Counted from the first letter of the stretch, positions 14,001-23,240 are shown. The stretch: 64,000 bases of DNA from Bolinopsis microptera (GCF_026151205.1 NC_087077.1:2358001-2422000); one strand, 5' to 3'. The notes: generated from the letters alone by a model not told the origin. Numbers and translations: made by a program.

Positions 14001-15076
14001 TTACCATTTTGGTCGTGAGGTAGATCTGACAACGGGGCTCATCCCTTCCCTGTACAAACTCTTTGTCTTGCTAAAGTTCACGATGTTGAATATCACCCTC
14101 TGAAACACGATACAAGGGGTAGTTATTAATCTATTTTAAAATTAAGTTTCATGATGCACCATTCCTGATAGATGAACTTAGTTGTATTAATTAAGCATAG
14201 TTGCGATAGAGTTGATAACTTAAAGTTGATAAATGACTTTGTTTTGACGTGTAACAGCGGTTAATGTGCACGACTGTTTGCACGACGGTTAGCACGATTG
14301 TTTGTTATAACTACATTAAGAATTATGTTGAGCCTTCATGTTACCCACACGATCAGTAAAACAACAGAATATTTAGCAATATCAACTAAAAGTAAAAGCA
14401 TGGAGGAGTATAAAATTTGGGGGCGTACGACGTTTGATTTTCCGTAAACTCGCGGAATTTTACTACGCATTCAACGTTACCTTTTACTCATAATACCGAA
14501 TCCTCATCCTATTTCTATCCACAACGCTAACCGTGACTCAAACACCAACTTTATCATATTATTATTACTATAATCCAAAACGACTAACTAACCTTAGCTA
14601 AGATTATCGTCAACTACAAACCTGGTCAGACTTGACATTCTCGACAGTAAAATAGAACCAGACTCTAAAGCGAGGATTGCAGGTGTCCGGTCTGATAAAG
14701 ATATCGTACTCTAACTCCGTTATGTAGTCCACCCGCCCCAGATTACCTGGCAAATATACAGCAATTATAATTCAATTATATATCAATTATATAACAATTA
14801 TGATTGATATGACGTATAAAAAACACTATTCCAACTTACATTTAACTAAACTACCATCGTCTATAATTATTATTGATCAGATTTGCATTATTCCACACAC
14901 GTAACTAACTAACCACTTTCAAAGTTGGCATCAAATATGAGATGTCCCTTGCGAGGCGGACCCCGGTATCCAGGAGGAAGCACACAAAGTTTGGATACAT
15001 TCCCCACAACCTCCTCACTGACTAGTGGGTCAGGTTCTCCGGGTTCGGGACTGTCTCCGTATACTGTGTTTCTCAT
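2003..15076 (-). CDS. AGBL4: Cytosolic carboxypeptidase 6 (AGBL4), 12 exons
   Basis: M14-family zinc carboxypeptidase that removes glutamates, including polyglutamate side chains, from tubulin and other proteins. I rebuilt 12 exons (minus strand, first to last): 15076-14914, 14746-14622, 14099-14005, 13814-13706, 7348-7241, 7026-6987, 4026-3937, 3798-3727, 3568-3389, 3228-3101, 2479-2345, 2206-2003. All have GT/AG borders and compatible phases. They add up to about 482 residues, against about 500 in the vertebrate enzyme. The N-domain includes [13 protein letters not shown] and [12 protein letters not shown]. Zinc ligands are in [11 protein letters not shown] (His, Glu) and DIHAHST (His). The substrate-pocket stretch is [17 protein letters not shown], and the catalytic Glu is in [11 protein letters not shown]. 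The Met at 15076 is the first in frame. Two introns hold other genes on the opposite strand. No broken exon was found. Confidence 0.93.
2543..2579. repeat. 37-bp perfect palindrome
   Basis: Two 18-nt arms (TATGTATGTATTATGTAT and its complement) flank a single A inside an AGBL4 intron. The sequence is AT-rich and grows out of a local ATGTATGTATT repeat, so it may be a by-product of repeat expansion. Confidence 0.75.
4225..4282 (+). promoter_or_regulatory. Three 21-bp repeats each with an E-box CACGTG
   Basis: The unit CACGTGATATCACTGCTTTTA occurs three times in tandem (the third is partial), about 240 bp before the plus-strand zinc-finger gene. Each unit has a palindromic CACGTG, the classical bHLH-zip binding site, next to GATATC. 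A related but E-box-free segment lies before the decayed downstream copy of the gene. A promoter role is inferred. Confidence 0.45.
4525..5400 (+). CDS. C2H2 zinc-finger protein nested in an AGBL4 intron
   Basis: A 291-residue protein on the strand opposite its host gene. The N-terminus has imperfect 11-residue repeats of the type [11 protein letters not shown], followed by an acidic, low-similarity stretch. The C-terminal part (about residues 164-289) has five C2H2 fingers with TGEKPY-type linkers. The first finger has lost its leading CxxC (it begins [15 protein letters not shown]); the next four are canonical, for example [19 protein letters not shown]. It is probably a nuclear DNA-binding protein, with target unknown. 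The frame stays open upstream to a 3' splice site at about 4497 (TTAGATCTCAG), so a further 5' exon is possible and the Met at 4525 may not be the real start. Fingers 3 and 5 are near copies, showing internal duplication. Confidence 0.75.
   Translation: MTETLQVQIKEEKTETLQVQIKEEIAHAQQVDTKSIWPSLTRTCKCDDDAEKYNLKADGVSAKQSEFDHDHFKNQDANGKVITTEDTRNIYSVVAKAKPFDYREFQCDSCYLPVSTSSHTEGKSSPIPETTEPQDRLGDPLPVKDTSPSGSVQRSAKLVKKPCKYAPGNLQKHRRIHIGERPFKCDMCSYSAAQNGSLQVHKRIHTGEKPYNCIVCDYKARTVGTLKRHMLTHTREKHFICDVCDYSTYRKKYLTTHKWMHTGEKPYHCAVCDYKSRTVGNLKRHMLTHKP
5400..6360 (+). pseudogene. Decayed tandem copy of the zinc-finger gene
   Basis: Just after the gene at 4525-5400 there are broken finger traces. One lies at 5401-5510 (CCGAGAAAAGCCTTTCATAT, then a frame-shifted finger and an ACCGGAGAGAAGCC linker). 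The segment 5640-5810 closely resembles 4190-4410, the 5' flank of the intact gene. Further on, 6100-6130 and about 6218-6297 read as finger remnants, for example [20 protein letters not shown]. Stops and frame changes interrupt all of it. The simplest reading is a tandem duplication of promoter plus gene whose second copy has decayed. Confidence 0.6.
7506..7626. repeat. 12-bp inverted repeats 97 bp apart
   Basis: ATATTGGGCACC at 7506-7517 is perfectly complementary to GGTGCCCAATAT at 7615-7626. The 121-bp unit sits in an AGBL4 intron and could be a small MITE or a hairpin. I see no clear target-site duplication. Confidence 0.35.
8059..9446. mobile_element. Mutator-like (MULE) element with 9-bp target duplication
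   Basis: The 1388-bp element is bracketed by the direct repeat GTGTAGATT (8050-8058 and 9447-9455). Its ends are inverted: the left begins GGTTCACGTACTGTAGTGCG and the complement of the right begins GGTAATCGTACTGTAGTGCG. Both ends also carry several copies of a subterminal motif (CTGTAGTGCGACACGTAC) in direct and inverted orientation. Nine-bp duplications and long repetitive termini are typical of Mutator-like elements. The only recognisable coding sequence is a FLYWCH-type finger on the minus strand. No transposase core is visible, so the element is non-autonomous. It lies in an AGBL4 intron. Confidence 0.8.
8743..8967 (-). CDS. FLYWCH-type zinc finger inside the MULE
   Basis: A 74-residue frame matches the FLYWCH layout: a small-residue start ([21 protein letters not shown]), then [20 protein letters not shown] with the W-x-C core, then [14 protein letters not shown] domains recur in MULE transposases and in proteins derived from them. 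The frame ends soon after the domain, so it is either a small captured DNA-binding protein or a remnant of a longer transposon protein. Upstream sequence between 8967 and the right terminus shows no continuation I can recognise. Confidence 0.6.
   Translation of the reverse strand: MSSSITFIPGHTTGSRNVIHDGYRYCLDKNCDDKTYWRCTEKTCSGRLSLTNNTTVTWTQLKATLPSEMDSFAA
10624..10933. repeat. 7-bp minisatellite TGTACTG
   Basis: About 44 units of the heptamer TGTACTG are almost perfect, with a few variants (TGCGTAC, TGTGATG, TGTGAAC). Because 7 is not a multiple of 3, all frames cycle through the same heptapeptide (VHSTQYT on the minus strand), giving long but meaningless open frames. The array is in an AGBL4 intron upstream of the P450 gene. 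Confidence 0.9.
10935..11640 (+). other. Coding-like fragments between minisatellite and P450 gene
   Basis: Three plus-strand stretches look like exons. At 10935-10994 a frame reads [20 protein letters not shown] and ends at GTAGGG. At 11175-11275, after TTTTGCAG, a frame rich in Lys and Glu reads [20 protein letters not shown]. At 11533-11635, after CCCTAG, a frame reads [20 protein letters not shown] and ends at a TGA. The phases do not join cleanly across the G-run at 11000 or after the second stretch. It may be a broken gene or chance; I do not recognise the protein. Confidence 0.25.
11814..13316 (+). CDS. Cytochrome P450, CYP46-like, intronless and nested in AGBL4
   Basis: A 500-residue microsomal monooxygenase. 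It has an N-terminal membrane anchor (residues about 4-24, [20 protein letters not shown]), then the I-helix oxygen-binding stretch AGMETTSIT (near 310), the ExxR pair in KESLRL, a PERF-type motif (DPERFSP) and the haem-binding loop [14 protein letters not shown] with the axial Cys. Length is typical. The C-helix [12 protein letters not shown] and overall layout resemble the CYP46 (cholesterol 24-hydroxylase) clan, but the substrate cannot be told. The start Met lies 29 nt after a 3' splice site (TTATTTTGTAG). An AATAAA follows the stop at once. It sits inside an intron of the minus-strand AGBL4. Confidence 0.9.
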   Translation: MFLILKMLVLFLLSYIALNLYLFWKRRQYRHIASFPIPISLKWFMGHLPNLRMRINQAPEENFMQIVGEYQKESGEETVVLALFTMNLVLTLDLRIIPKLLTDRITFHKREILKQTLGWCGKTRAFGNHGLLSDPGGDVWAAKRRIMDPAFTRSFLRTTMDGMNKVAERLVKVLNTKAECGQAFDISEFLDRAAFEAISFCGFNWSEEMAAEHGDAALKMARVMVQLTAVVFKNPLSFKNPWGRLPEKEQFKNAVQPIRDLSRKHLEKIGDKAVTENNVLSHIIRGNDCSDDLTMEDVIDDYNVFLVAGMETTSITMACAVWFISMNPHVYQKAQAEVKDVFGDRDQICFEDVQKLVYIEMIIKESLRLKGPAVGTTRQCQSHGTSINGVSFPKGTKFNVPYFNLHVDSRYWKDPEVFDPERFSPASMKNIVPYTYMPFSTGPRNCIGKNFAILEMKVILANIFRKFVVVNATPQETDLMMLGNITIRPKNGVNVRIFTK

Positions 15077-15816
15077 TCTATCAGGGAGATCGCTTTAGTG
15101 AACTTAAAATTGAGATATAGGAACGAAATAATTTTAGACCGGCCCTTATAAAATATTTTGAAATCATCGGGTATCGGGATTTTCTTATGTTAAGCTGCAT
15201 ACTCAACACTAATCACTGGATAATATACTGGTAATTGCTAAGTAATTGCTAAATAGGTCTCAGGAAGAGGGGCAATTATAAGAATTAAGGAGGAGATTTC
15301 TTGCTAGGTTCTGATATGCTGTTATATAATCAGCAGGAAGCAAGGTGGAATAAGTACCATCGGTGCTCAGGAATCATTGAGCATTATCGTGATGCAATTA
15401 ATTACGAACAAAAAATTGTCTCAGTACTTAAGATTTCATTGAAGCATTTTTCAGCTAGCTAAGTTTACTTGTTCAAGTTATTTTTTTTCTCGCACGCAAA
15501 AAAAAACCTAAGCCTCACGTACTTTGAGAGTAGAAATGTTTAATTTATCAATTCCATTTTCTTCAATCAGTGCACGTTGCAGGAGTCATTAAATATATTA
15601 TCGATTTCAGCAGCTCAGTCAAATTTCGGACCAGTTTAAGTTCAAACGAATGGCCTGTCGTGCCATTGGTTAGCAATAAATTGAAATGGTTCGATTCTCA
15701 CCCAAAGTACGACCTTGTAGATGCTAGATGCCCGATAGATTATTTGAAATCTTTACTGATTTTAAATAAGCAAGTTCAATAATAAAGTTTCGAGCTCTTG
15801 ACACCGAATATTTTCA
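15077..15816. other. Intergenic space between divergent AGBL4 and receptor genes
   Basis: Separates the AGBL4 start codon from the receptor start codon on the opposite strand and presumably holds both promoters. A 3' splice-like site (TCTTCAATCAG) lies at about 15570 on the plus strand, so a 5'UTR intron for the receptor is possible. No coding sequence seen. Confidence 0.5.
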
Positions 15817-18784
15817 ATGAAATACATTTTAGGTATCAGGTACCACATGCTGTTGGTGTTAGTGCTGTGCAGTCTACACGGAACTGGGGCAATACAAAAC
15901 TTCACCATAGGTTTTCTCCTCTCCAAGCAGAACACATACAAGACAGCCATAGAACAGTTGGTTCCATATGCAGTAAATAGCTTCAATACTGAATCTAATT
16001 CCTTAAAGCTCCAATTGAAGGTAGAAAAGTACGATGAATTCTCACTATATGGCCTGATGAAGGCAACTTGTAAGCTTATGGACAGCAATGTTGTGGCTGT
16101 AATATCAGGAGACGGATCAGGTAGCATAGCTGCCCAAGCTGACTTGCTAAATCCACGAAATATCCCACTCTTGTCGAGTGTTGCTACAGACCCTCACCTT
16201 ATACGTGGGGTTAGGGAGAAGGTACTTCTACTGTCACCAAATGATGGAACACAAGCTCATGTCATTCTTGATATCCTCAATTTCTATATTTGGCAGGAAG
16301 TGAGCATAATTGCATCTGACAGTAGCTATGGTATAAACGGGGTAACACATCTTCAGCAGCTTCTTCTTGAGACACACTCACACCGAGGAAAGATACACTC
16401 AATTATAAAGTCCATTTCATTCTTTCATGCAGCCGCAAACCCAGAAGATATCGAGATAGTGCAACAACTAGGCAACATGAGACGCTCCTTATCTCGAGTT
16501 GTTGTTCTTAACTGTGAAGCACGTTATGGAAAAGTGGTCCTGAGGGAGGCGCATCGTATGAACTTGCTGACTGATGGGTATGTGTGGATTGTTACTGATG
16601 GGATTACTGGAAATCCTGAGCATCTCAAAGAAAATGGACGATATCCATCGTACCTTGAAGGGCTTATAGGCATTTCTCATGCTCTTTATACAAATAGTGA
16701 TGAATTTCGGCATTTTAAAGACCATTTTCTGAAAGAAAACCAGAACCTTAATGTACATCACATCACACCGGGACTTGCCAAGTTGTATGATACTGTACAA
16801 ATTATTGGGCAAACTTTAAAGAGTTTCAAAGATAATGAAACAAATTTCATTCCCAAATGCAACATGTCAAAACAATTCGTGGATTCAGGGAGAAAAGCTA
16901 TTTAGGGGATTCACAGAGCAAACCCTGAGTGGAGCATCAGGACCCCTATCATTTGATAGCAAGGGAAACAGCAAAATTGCTAAGTTTGATGTAGTCAATT
17001 TTGTTCATCCAGGATACTTCAACAAGATAGGTATATGGGAAAGTGGCTTGCAAATGCTTTACAAACAAAATTCAGATGTTGTTAGGTTTCTTGGTCAAGT
17101 GCACAGAGATGATGCTGAAGTACCATCTGGCCTTCCAAACAGTCTGAATGGGCAGCATCTTAAAGTGGGTGTAACCTACAGTCCGCCGTTTGCCTTTCAA
17201 AAAGTGGGAGAATGTGTAGGTAACGATTGCTGGGAAGGAGTTTGTCCAGAGATCATAAAGGATTTTGCTGCTCAATTAAACTTCACATATGAGTTTATAA
17301 TGCCTGATGATCGTAAGTTTGGAAGTTTGAATAAGACTACTGAGAAGTGGAGTGGTCTGATTGGTGACTTACTGGCACACAGGACTGACCTAATAGCCAT
17401 TGACCTCTCTGTAAGCTACGAAAGGAAGGAATACATCGATTTCACTGTTTCATTTATGGATTCAGGAGTGAGTCTAGCGATTAAAGGGGAATCTGGTAAA
17501 AGCAACATTTTCTTCTTTTTGGGACCATTTGATTGTAGTGTTTGGATATCGATTGTTGGGGCAGTGTTCTTTGCATCAGTTATTCAAAACTTACTAAATA
17601 AGTTGTCACCTTATGGAACATATGGAAAACGAATACATGCATTGCAGTCTTGTAAATGCAGGAGATGTGCTGAAAAGAGAGCACTGAAGTATTACAGGGG
17701 GGTGCAATTTAAAGATCTAACAACAAGTGATTGCTTGCTGGATCAGGCAGAAGAACAGGGCCCTGAGACCTCGGACATGACATTCTACAACTCTCTGTGG
17801 GTGATTGGAGCTGGTTATGTAGGTCAAGGGGGCCAATCGTTACCTGAAAGTCCATCAGGAAGGTTCTTTCTCTTCACATGGTGGTTCTTTGTGATGATGA
17901 TTGTGTGCATGTATACTGCTAATCTAACTGCATTCATGACGCTCGGCAAAATGGGTGTTTCAATAGACTCAGCAAAAGGGCTAATCTCACAAGATAAGTA
18001 TTCATGGGGTATAGTGGATCATAGTTTCTTGGAATACCTTCTTCAAAACAATGTTGATCCAGAGTACAGGATACTCCTCCAAGGTGCAGAAAAACTGTCA
18101 GGTGTTGCTGAGGGTATAATGAGACTTCATGATGGACATTTTGCATTTATTGACGAAACTGTAGGCATGAAGTATTATACTAAGGGGATCTGTGATGTCT
18201 ACAGAGTGCAGACGGAATTTCAAACATTTGACTATGCTTTTGGACTGCCGAAAAATTCACCCTACTTGAGTCTTTGGAATGGGCTGATTTTGAAAAAGAG
18301 AGAAGAAGCTTATTTTTCAGATCTTTGGAAGAGATATAATGATGCTGCAGGATCTAATCATTGTGAAAATGAAATTGGAAGAAATGAAAGTCTTCAACTG
18401 ATGACACTGAAAGGCATATTTTACTTCCTGGGGATGGGTCTCTTAATAAGTACTCTTCTCATTGCAATAGAATATGCAGTTGCCACAGCCTCTGACAGAT
18501 CTGATATGAAACATAAAACATTTTGCTCAAAGTTAATGAGACGGTTGCAATTGAAACTTGATGATATAAATTCAGAATGGCTTAATGTAACGACTTATTA
18601 TTGCATGTTTACAAATACATTAACACTGTCTACGAGACTAAAAGAAGGATTTCAGCTTCGAATGAGTAATTTATTGATTAAGCTCAAGTTGAATGTCGCA
18701 AATGTCCAAAAGGCAGCTCTTATTACTATGATTATTTTGGTGATAGGTTTAGGAATATATTTGATGAACAGTCCAAATATGTAG
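15817..18784 (+). CDS. Ionotropic glutamate receptor-like channel, intronless, one frame break
   Basis: Ligand-gated cation channel subunit of about 985 residues if the frame is joined. The signal peptide is LLVLVLCSLHGTGA. An amino-terminal ligand-binding-like domain runs to about residue 350. Ligand-binding S1 includes YSPPFAF and SVSYERKEYIDF, with the conserved alpha-carboxyl-binding Arg. M1, a re-entrant pore loop, M3 (WWFFVMMIVCMYTANLTAF, the SYTANLAAF equivalent), S2 with FIDETVG (acidic ligand contact as Asp, as in NMDA-type subunits) and M4 follow. The first part (15817-16905) is in one frame and the second (16835-18784) is in the +1 frame. The switch falls near 16873, where an AAAA run occurs; one A fewer would restore a natural C-N-M-S-N-N-S-W junction. 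The C-terminus ends in an extra hydrophobic segment. Whether it is functional depends on whether the indel is real. Confidence 0.85.
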
Positions 18785-19340
18785 ATTTTGAATTGTTATA
18801 AAATTAATATTTATTTGCTCTACTAGAAAATAAATAATATTATTAATAAATTGATTTTATTTTTATACTGCACCAAAAGTTCGAAATAATTTAAATTCAA
18901 CCCTAATGCTAAGCTGTAAGATACTTATTTTAAAATTCGAGAAGTTGTGCATTTTAACCTTTACTTGGAATGAGGTGAAGAAAATAAACTGTAAAATGGT
19001 GTAGGTCATAGGTGACGTAAGTTTTATTTTTTGTGTGTTATCCTTGTAATGGCATGGACAATGGCCAAAATCTTTATTGTTCAGAATTAAAAAATTGTAA
19101 TTGAGATTACAGTAATTTTCAAGATGTTTTATTCATTTTAAAGTACAGTGTCTTAAATTGTTTAAATACATTTAAACAAAAACGACAAACATATCACTAT
19201 CTATACTATATTTAAAGAAGAGAAAAATTATTCAAACAATATACATAATACACATAATATAACAATTACCCTATATAAAAATTCAATATAAATTCAATAG
19301 AAAACTAAATAAAATTAATAAACACCCTTTAAGTAGTATA
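18785..19340. other. 3' flank of receptor gene, no gene seen
   Basis: AT-rich sequence with AATAAA signals close to the receptor stop (about 18829) and no coding pattern on either strand. Confidence 0.6.
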
Positions 19341-19591
19341 AGACAGAAGAGATAGAAGCCAACGGATGGGCTTGCAAGCTCCAGACAGTAGAAGTGGGAG
19401 CTCGAGGCATTTACAACTATAGCCTCCCAACCTTTATGAACCACCTGAACGTAAACAACAAAGAGAAGAAGAAGGCCTGCATGAAGATCGCTGAGATCAG
19501 CCTGAGGGCATCGTATACCATCTATTTGTCCAGAAACAATACCATATGGACAGATGATTGGGAGTTAGTCAAGAGACCAGTAATAGCATAG
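19341..19591 (+). mobile_element. Retroelement fragment, C-terminal part of a reverse-transcriptase polyprotein
   Basis: A frame open from about 19341 reads EIEANGWACKLQTVEVGARG, then later IAEISLRASYTIYLSRNN and a stop at 19591. The E-x-GW ... VEVGARG ... ASY.I.LSR pattern is the conserved tail seen downstream of the reverse transcriptase in many animal retroelements. No polymerase sequence precedes it, so it is a 5'-truncated relic. Confidence 0.6.
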
Positions 19592-19799
19592 TAGGAGCGT
19601 AGAATGTTTGGGCCCAGAAAAACATGTTTAATACCGCTATGAACCCGTCATAAGCCGGGGACTACTATGAAAATGATGATGCTGTGTTGTTGAAAGACCT
19701 TCGACCAATCAAAGATGTACCTCATCACGCCAAGCAGTTATGCTTGTAGGTGAATATACACTTATAGAGTACAACAACTTTATAACACTCCCAGTTTAA

Positions 19800-19943
19800 C
19801 CCATTAGGGACGATAGGGTCGTTTTTATAACCCACCTTTTCTAGACGAAAAACCAAATTACTAAACACTATAACGAATCTATAGCATATATGCTCAAAAT
19901 TTATTGGGCTACATATAAAAACGACCCTATCATCCCTAATGGG
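19800..19943. mobile_element. piggyBac-type MITE with TTAA target sites
   Basis: A 144-bp element flanked by TTAA (19796-19799 and 19944-19947). The ends are inverted for about 34 bp: CCCATTAGGGACGATAGGGT on the left against CCCATTAGGGATGATAGGGT from the right. TTAA duplication with CCC-starting termini is diagnostic of piggyBac-like elements. There is no coding capacity. Confidence 0.8.
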
Positions 19944-19947
19944 TTAA

Positions 19948-20694
19948 AGAACTGGCTCCAAATTTATATCTATACTATATTTTGAACTTAGTGAAATCTC
20001 CCAGCAACGGCATAAACAATAAAAACACACAAAATTGACCAAAAAGTGACTTTTCGGGTAAACAAATTACAGCTCACAAACAAATTTCATCCAAAAAGTC
20101 AATTATTAAGAAATTTGATTTCTTCGAACTTATATGAACTAGCGCGCTGCTTCCTTTTTGAAATAGTGCTACGAAGTAGCGCTTGCCAGGTTAGTTTATT
20201 AACAATGCAATGGCATGAAGGCGCGCAAATGGACAAGCCTTTGCAGCTCGGCGCGAACCAGTAGTGAATTGAATTGCGCTACAAACGCGTAAGAGTATCG
20301 AGCAATAGACTACTAGACTAGCAAACTATGTAAATCACTTTGTAAATTAAAAAGATTATTTACTTTTCTAAAAATTTCAATCAAATGCGCAGGTTCTATA
20401 TATACAATATATATTGCATGTTTTATTTTCACCGAAAGCATGCTCCCCAAATTCAAAATTGCGCGGCGCGTATTGTTGTAACTTTTATGAATCGAAATCA
20501 TAAAATCTTTTAAAAAGCAATGTAACTTCAGTTATCCCTTATATATATGGCACAAGGAGCTGCAATTGATCAGCTCTTATATTATTGGGCTGCAATCATT
20601 GACAGGCCCATAATTACCCAATTTTAAATGAACAATATCTCATTCTACAAAATGATGAGCGTAAACAGAATGCTTCCCGGAATCAGCACAATGA
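19948..20694. other. Repeat-rich spacer, no gene seen
   Basis: Contains a hairpin-like segment around GCGCGCTGC ... AGTAGCGCT (20140-20185). A stretch at 20305-20400 recurs in shortened form at about 24648-24698. No coding sequence recognised. Confidence 0.45.
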
Positions 20695-20789
20695 AGGGAA
20701 CAAGATGCTGTTGGAATTTCAATTATTCATCTTCCACCGTACCCAGGTGGAAGATGAATAATTGAAATTCCAACAGCATCTTGTTCCCT
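20695..20789. repeat. Perfect 44-nt inverted repeat with 7-nt loop
   Basis: The left arm 20695-20738 is exactly complementary to the right arm 20746-20789, with loop GTACCCA. The right arm is continuous with the first readable part of the adjoining LINE reverse transcriptase, so the left arm is an inverted copy of the element's truncated 5' edge. Confidence 0.9.
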
Positions 20790-21949
20790 ACAATGTAAAT
20801 GCTCTAAAAACTGCGAAAGTCGTTCCTATCCACAAAGGTGGTTCAAAATTGGAAGTAGCTAATTATAGGCCGATCTCTCTTTTGGGATCGTTCTCGAAAA
20901 TTTATGAGAAACTTATGCATGCTCGTGTTTTAGAATTTTTAGATAAGAACGATTCTCTTTTCGAAAATCAATACGGATTTCGACCAGGAAGATCGTGTGA
21001 ACATGCACTGCTCAATGCCCAAAATTCTATACTACACTCTCTGAATAAGAAACAAATTTCCCTACTGCTCCTAATGGGCTATCTTTAAATGTAAAAAAAC
21101 GTGTTACATGATTTTCACTAGAAAAAGAATCGACTTCAGCGGCTTTAATTTGTCCATTGACAACACTGTAATCGAACGTAAGACTGAAGCAAGATTTTTA
21201 GGAGTGATCCTAGACGAAAAGCTCACTTGGCAAAAACACATTACGGCAGTTAGAATAAAGATGGGTCGCTACCTCGGAGTTATGTATAAGCTAAAGCACC
21301 TTCTACCTATCAAAGCCCGCCTAAACATTTTCCAAAGCCTTATCCAATCCCATCTAAATTTCTGTTCTTTAGTGTAGGGATTTGCCTCAAAATGTCACAT
21401 TGAATCTCTGTTCACCAAGCAAAAGCAGGGAATTAGAGCTGTTATGTCAGGATATGTAAATTATAGATATAAAGACGGCAATCCCCCGGAGCACACAAAA
21501 AGTGCGTTTAGATTGCATAATATCCTAACAGTCCATAGCGTCATTGTAAAAAACGCTCTTATTCTACTACACAAAGTAAGGAACATGCCAAGCCTTCTCC
21601 CTAAATCCATCAAAGAACTTTTCCCTCACGATATTCCCACCTATAATTCCACATACGAACATAACCTTTCTTGGTTCACAACTTACAACGGCCCAACATT
21701 TAGAAATACTCTTTTTTCAAAGGACCCATGTTCTCTATTACAAAACAAAGTAAGGATATAACTATTCCAAGTTCTACCTTTTCAATTGAAATCTTTAAAA
21801 ATTCAGCTAAGCGCGAACTCCTCAAGCTGCAAAGCTCAGGAGACGATGAAAATTGGCCAAATTTCTTACTTTATAGTATACCTGGGCTAAGAAAGTCTCA
21901 AAGAGAAGGGCGCTCGCAAATAGACTACAGCACCGAGTTAGTAATATAA
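20762..21949 (+). mobile_element. Truncated, internally deleted LINE (non-LTR retrotransposon)
   Basis: Reverse-transcriptase pieces appear in order. 20762-21088 holds KVVPIHKGGSKLEVANYRPI, SLLGSFSKIYEKLM and YGFRPGRSCEHAL (RT motifs 1-2a). 21108-21377 holds the thumb-like FLGVILDEKLTWQKHI. 21444-21949 holds the C-terminal tail (VMSGYVNYRYKDG, NALILLHKVRNMP). The catalytic YxDD region should lie between the first two pieces and is missing. Stops separate the pieces. It is a dead copy of the jockey/CR1-like type common in aquatic animals. It is truncated at its 5' end, at the fold-back. Confidence 0.8.
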
Positions 21950-22438
21950 GCGACAACGCGTAAAGAAAGATCACTCGCGACAAATGACTATGATCTTTTA
22001 TCAACAACATATCATTTTAATTTCACTGCCATTATGCAATGCCGAATTTACATCTGCCGCGCAAAACTTTTTATCAATTATTACTAAATAGTAATTAGCA
22101 TGTTTACAAATTGCGACTTCAACCAGTTTTATAGACCGTTAGTTATATAGTACTTTTAGTAGGGCATTTATTTTAATATATTTTATTTTACATTATTATA
22201 TTTTAGTGTGACTATAATTTCATTTATCATGTAATTACCATTGATTAATAAATTGCAGCACACACCAACCTCCACCGTGGGGTTTCAAAACAAACAAAAT
22301 GTATTCAAAATCGATATATATTGCACGTAATATGCAAATCAATTTATATAATTGCAATACTTTCGAAAGAGGATAACAAGCTATAATACGCTTAGTTGAG
22401 GTATTTCTTTGTTGTCTGTGAAACCACAATAGTGTGGG
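21950..22438. other. Spacer after the LINE, no gene seen
   Basis: AT-rich sequence probably including the LINE 3' untranslated tail. No coding pattern on either strand. Confidence 0.5.
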
Positions 22439-23240
22439 TTGGAGGACTTCGCCGCTTCGACGCGCCGCGCAAACTAGCATTCTTGCTTTGCAGAGCAACG
22501 ATCTTGAAAAGTAAAGGGTTGAAATCGTCAATCAATAGTGTGGGTAACTTTTGTCAAGATTTATTTGGGGACCTCAGGCTATCATGTTGAATAGAGATTC
22601 GGCGGAATGACAGGCTGAGCGCGGCCCAGTGATTCAAGATGTGCCTCGAAATTGTCCATTGTTAATCATTCGTGGATTTGTATTGCGCGACGTTGTGACT
22701 TACCTGGGGACCTCAGGCTATTATGTTCATAAACATAAAATAGAGATTCGGCGGAATGACAGGCTGAGCGCGGCCCAGTAACGTTGTGCAAACCCCCCAT
22801 AGTCGTTAAACTGTACTCGCGTTTCTACGATACAGGTCACCGCGCACCGATTGTGCGCGCCGGGTCATACAATTTATGAAAATAATGGACTAAGCTGTAA
22901 GCCAGCGCGCGCTACTTCGTATAGCACTTACCTGGGGACCCCAGGCTATAATGTTCATTCCGCAGAATAAAGATTCGGCGGAATGACAGGCTGAGTGCCG
23001 CCCAGTAACGTTGCACTTGCTTCGGGCTAATATTTCGAGAAGAAAGTGGCGCGCGCTACTTTGAAGAAATTAAGCTTAGACGAGTAACATGCGTTCGTCA
23101 ACCTATAGTCAACCTATAGTCAACTTGGAGGACTTCGCCGCTCCGACGCGAACTAGCATTCTTGCTTCGTCGATCGTTGCTCTGCTTCACAGAGCAACGA
23201 TCTCGATGGGTTGACATCGTCAACCAAATAGTCAACCTAC
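22439..23240. repeat. Interspersed copies of two unclassified repeat units
   Basis: Unit 1 begins GGGGACCTCAGGCTAT and ends GGCGGAATGACAGGCTGAGC plus GCGGCCCAG. It occurs at 22567-22629, 22706-22779 and 22934-23005; the last two are preceded by ACTTACCT. Unit 2 begins TTGGAGGACTTCGCCGC and runs through CAGAGCAACGATCT to GGTTGA.ATCGTCAA. It occurs at about 22439-22545 and 23125-23235. The units are more GC-rich than their surroundings. No coding capacity or clear termini are visible. Confidence 0.6.
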
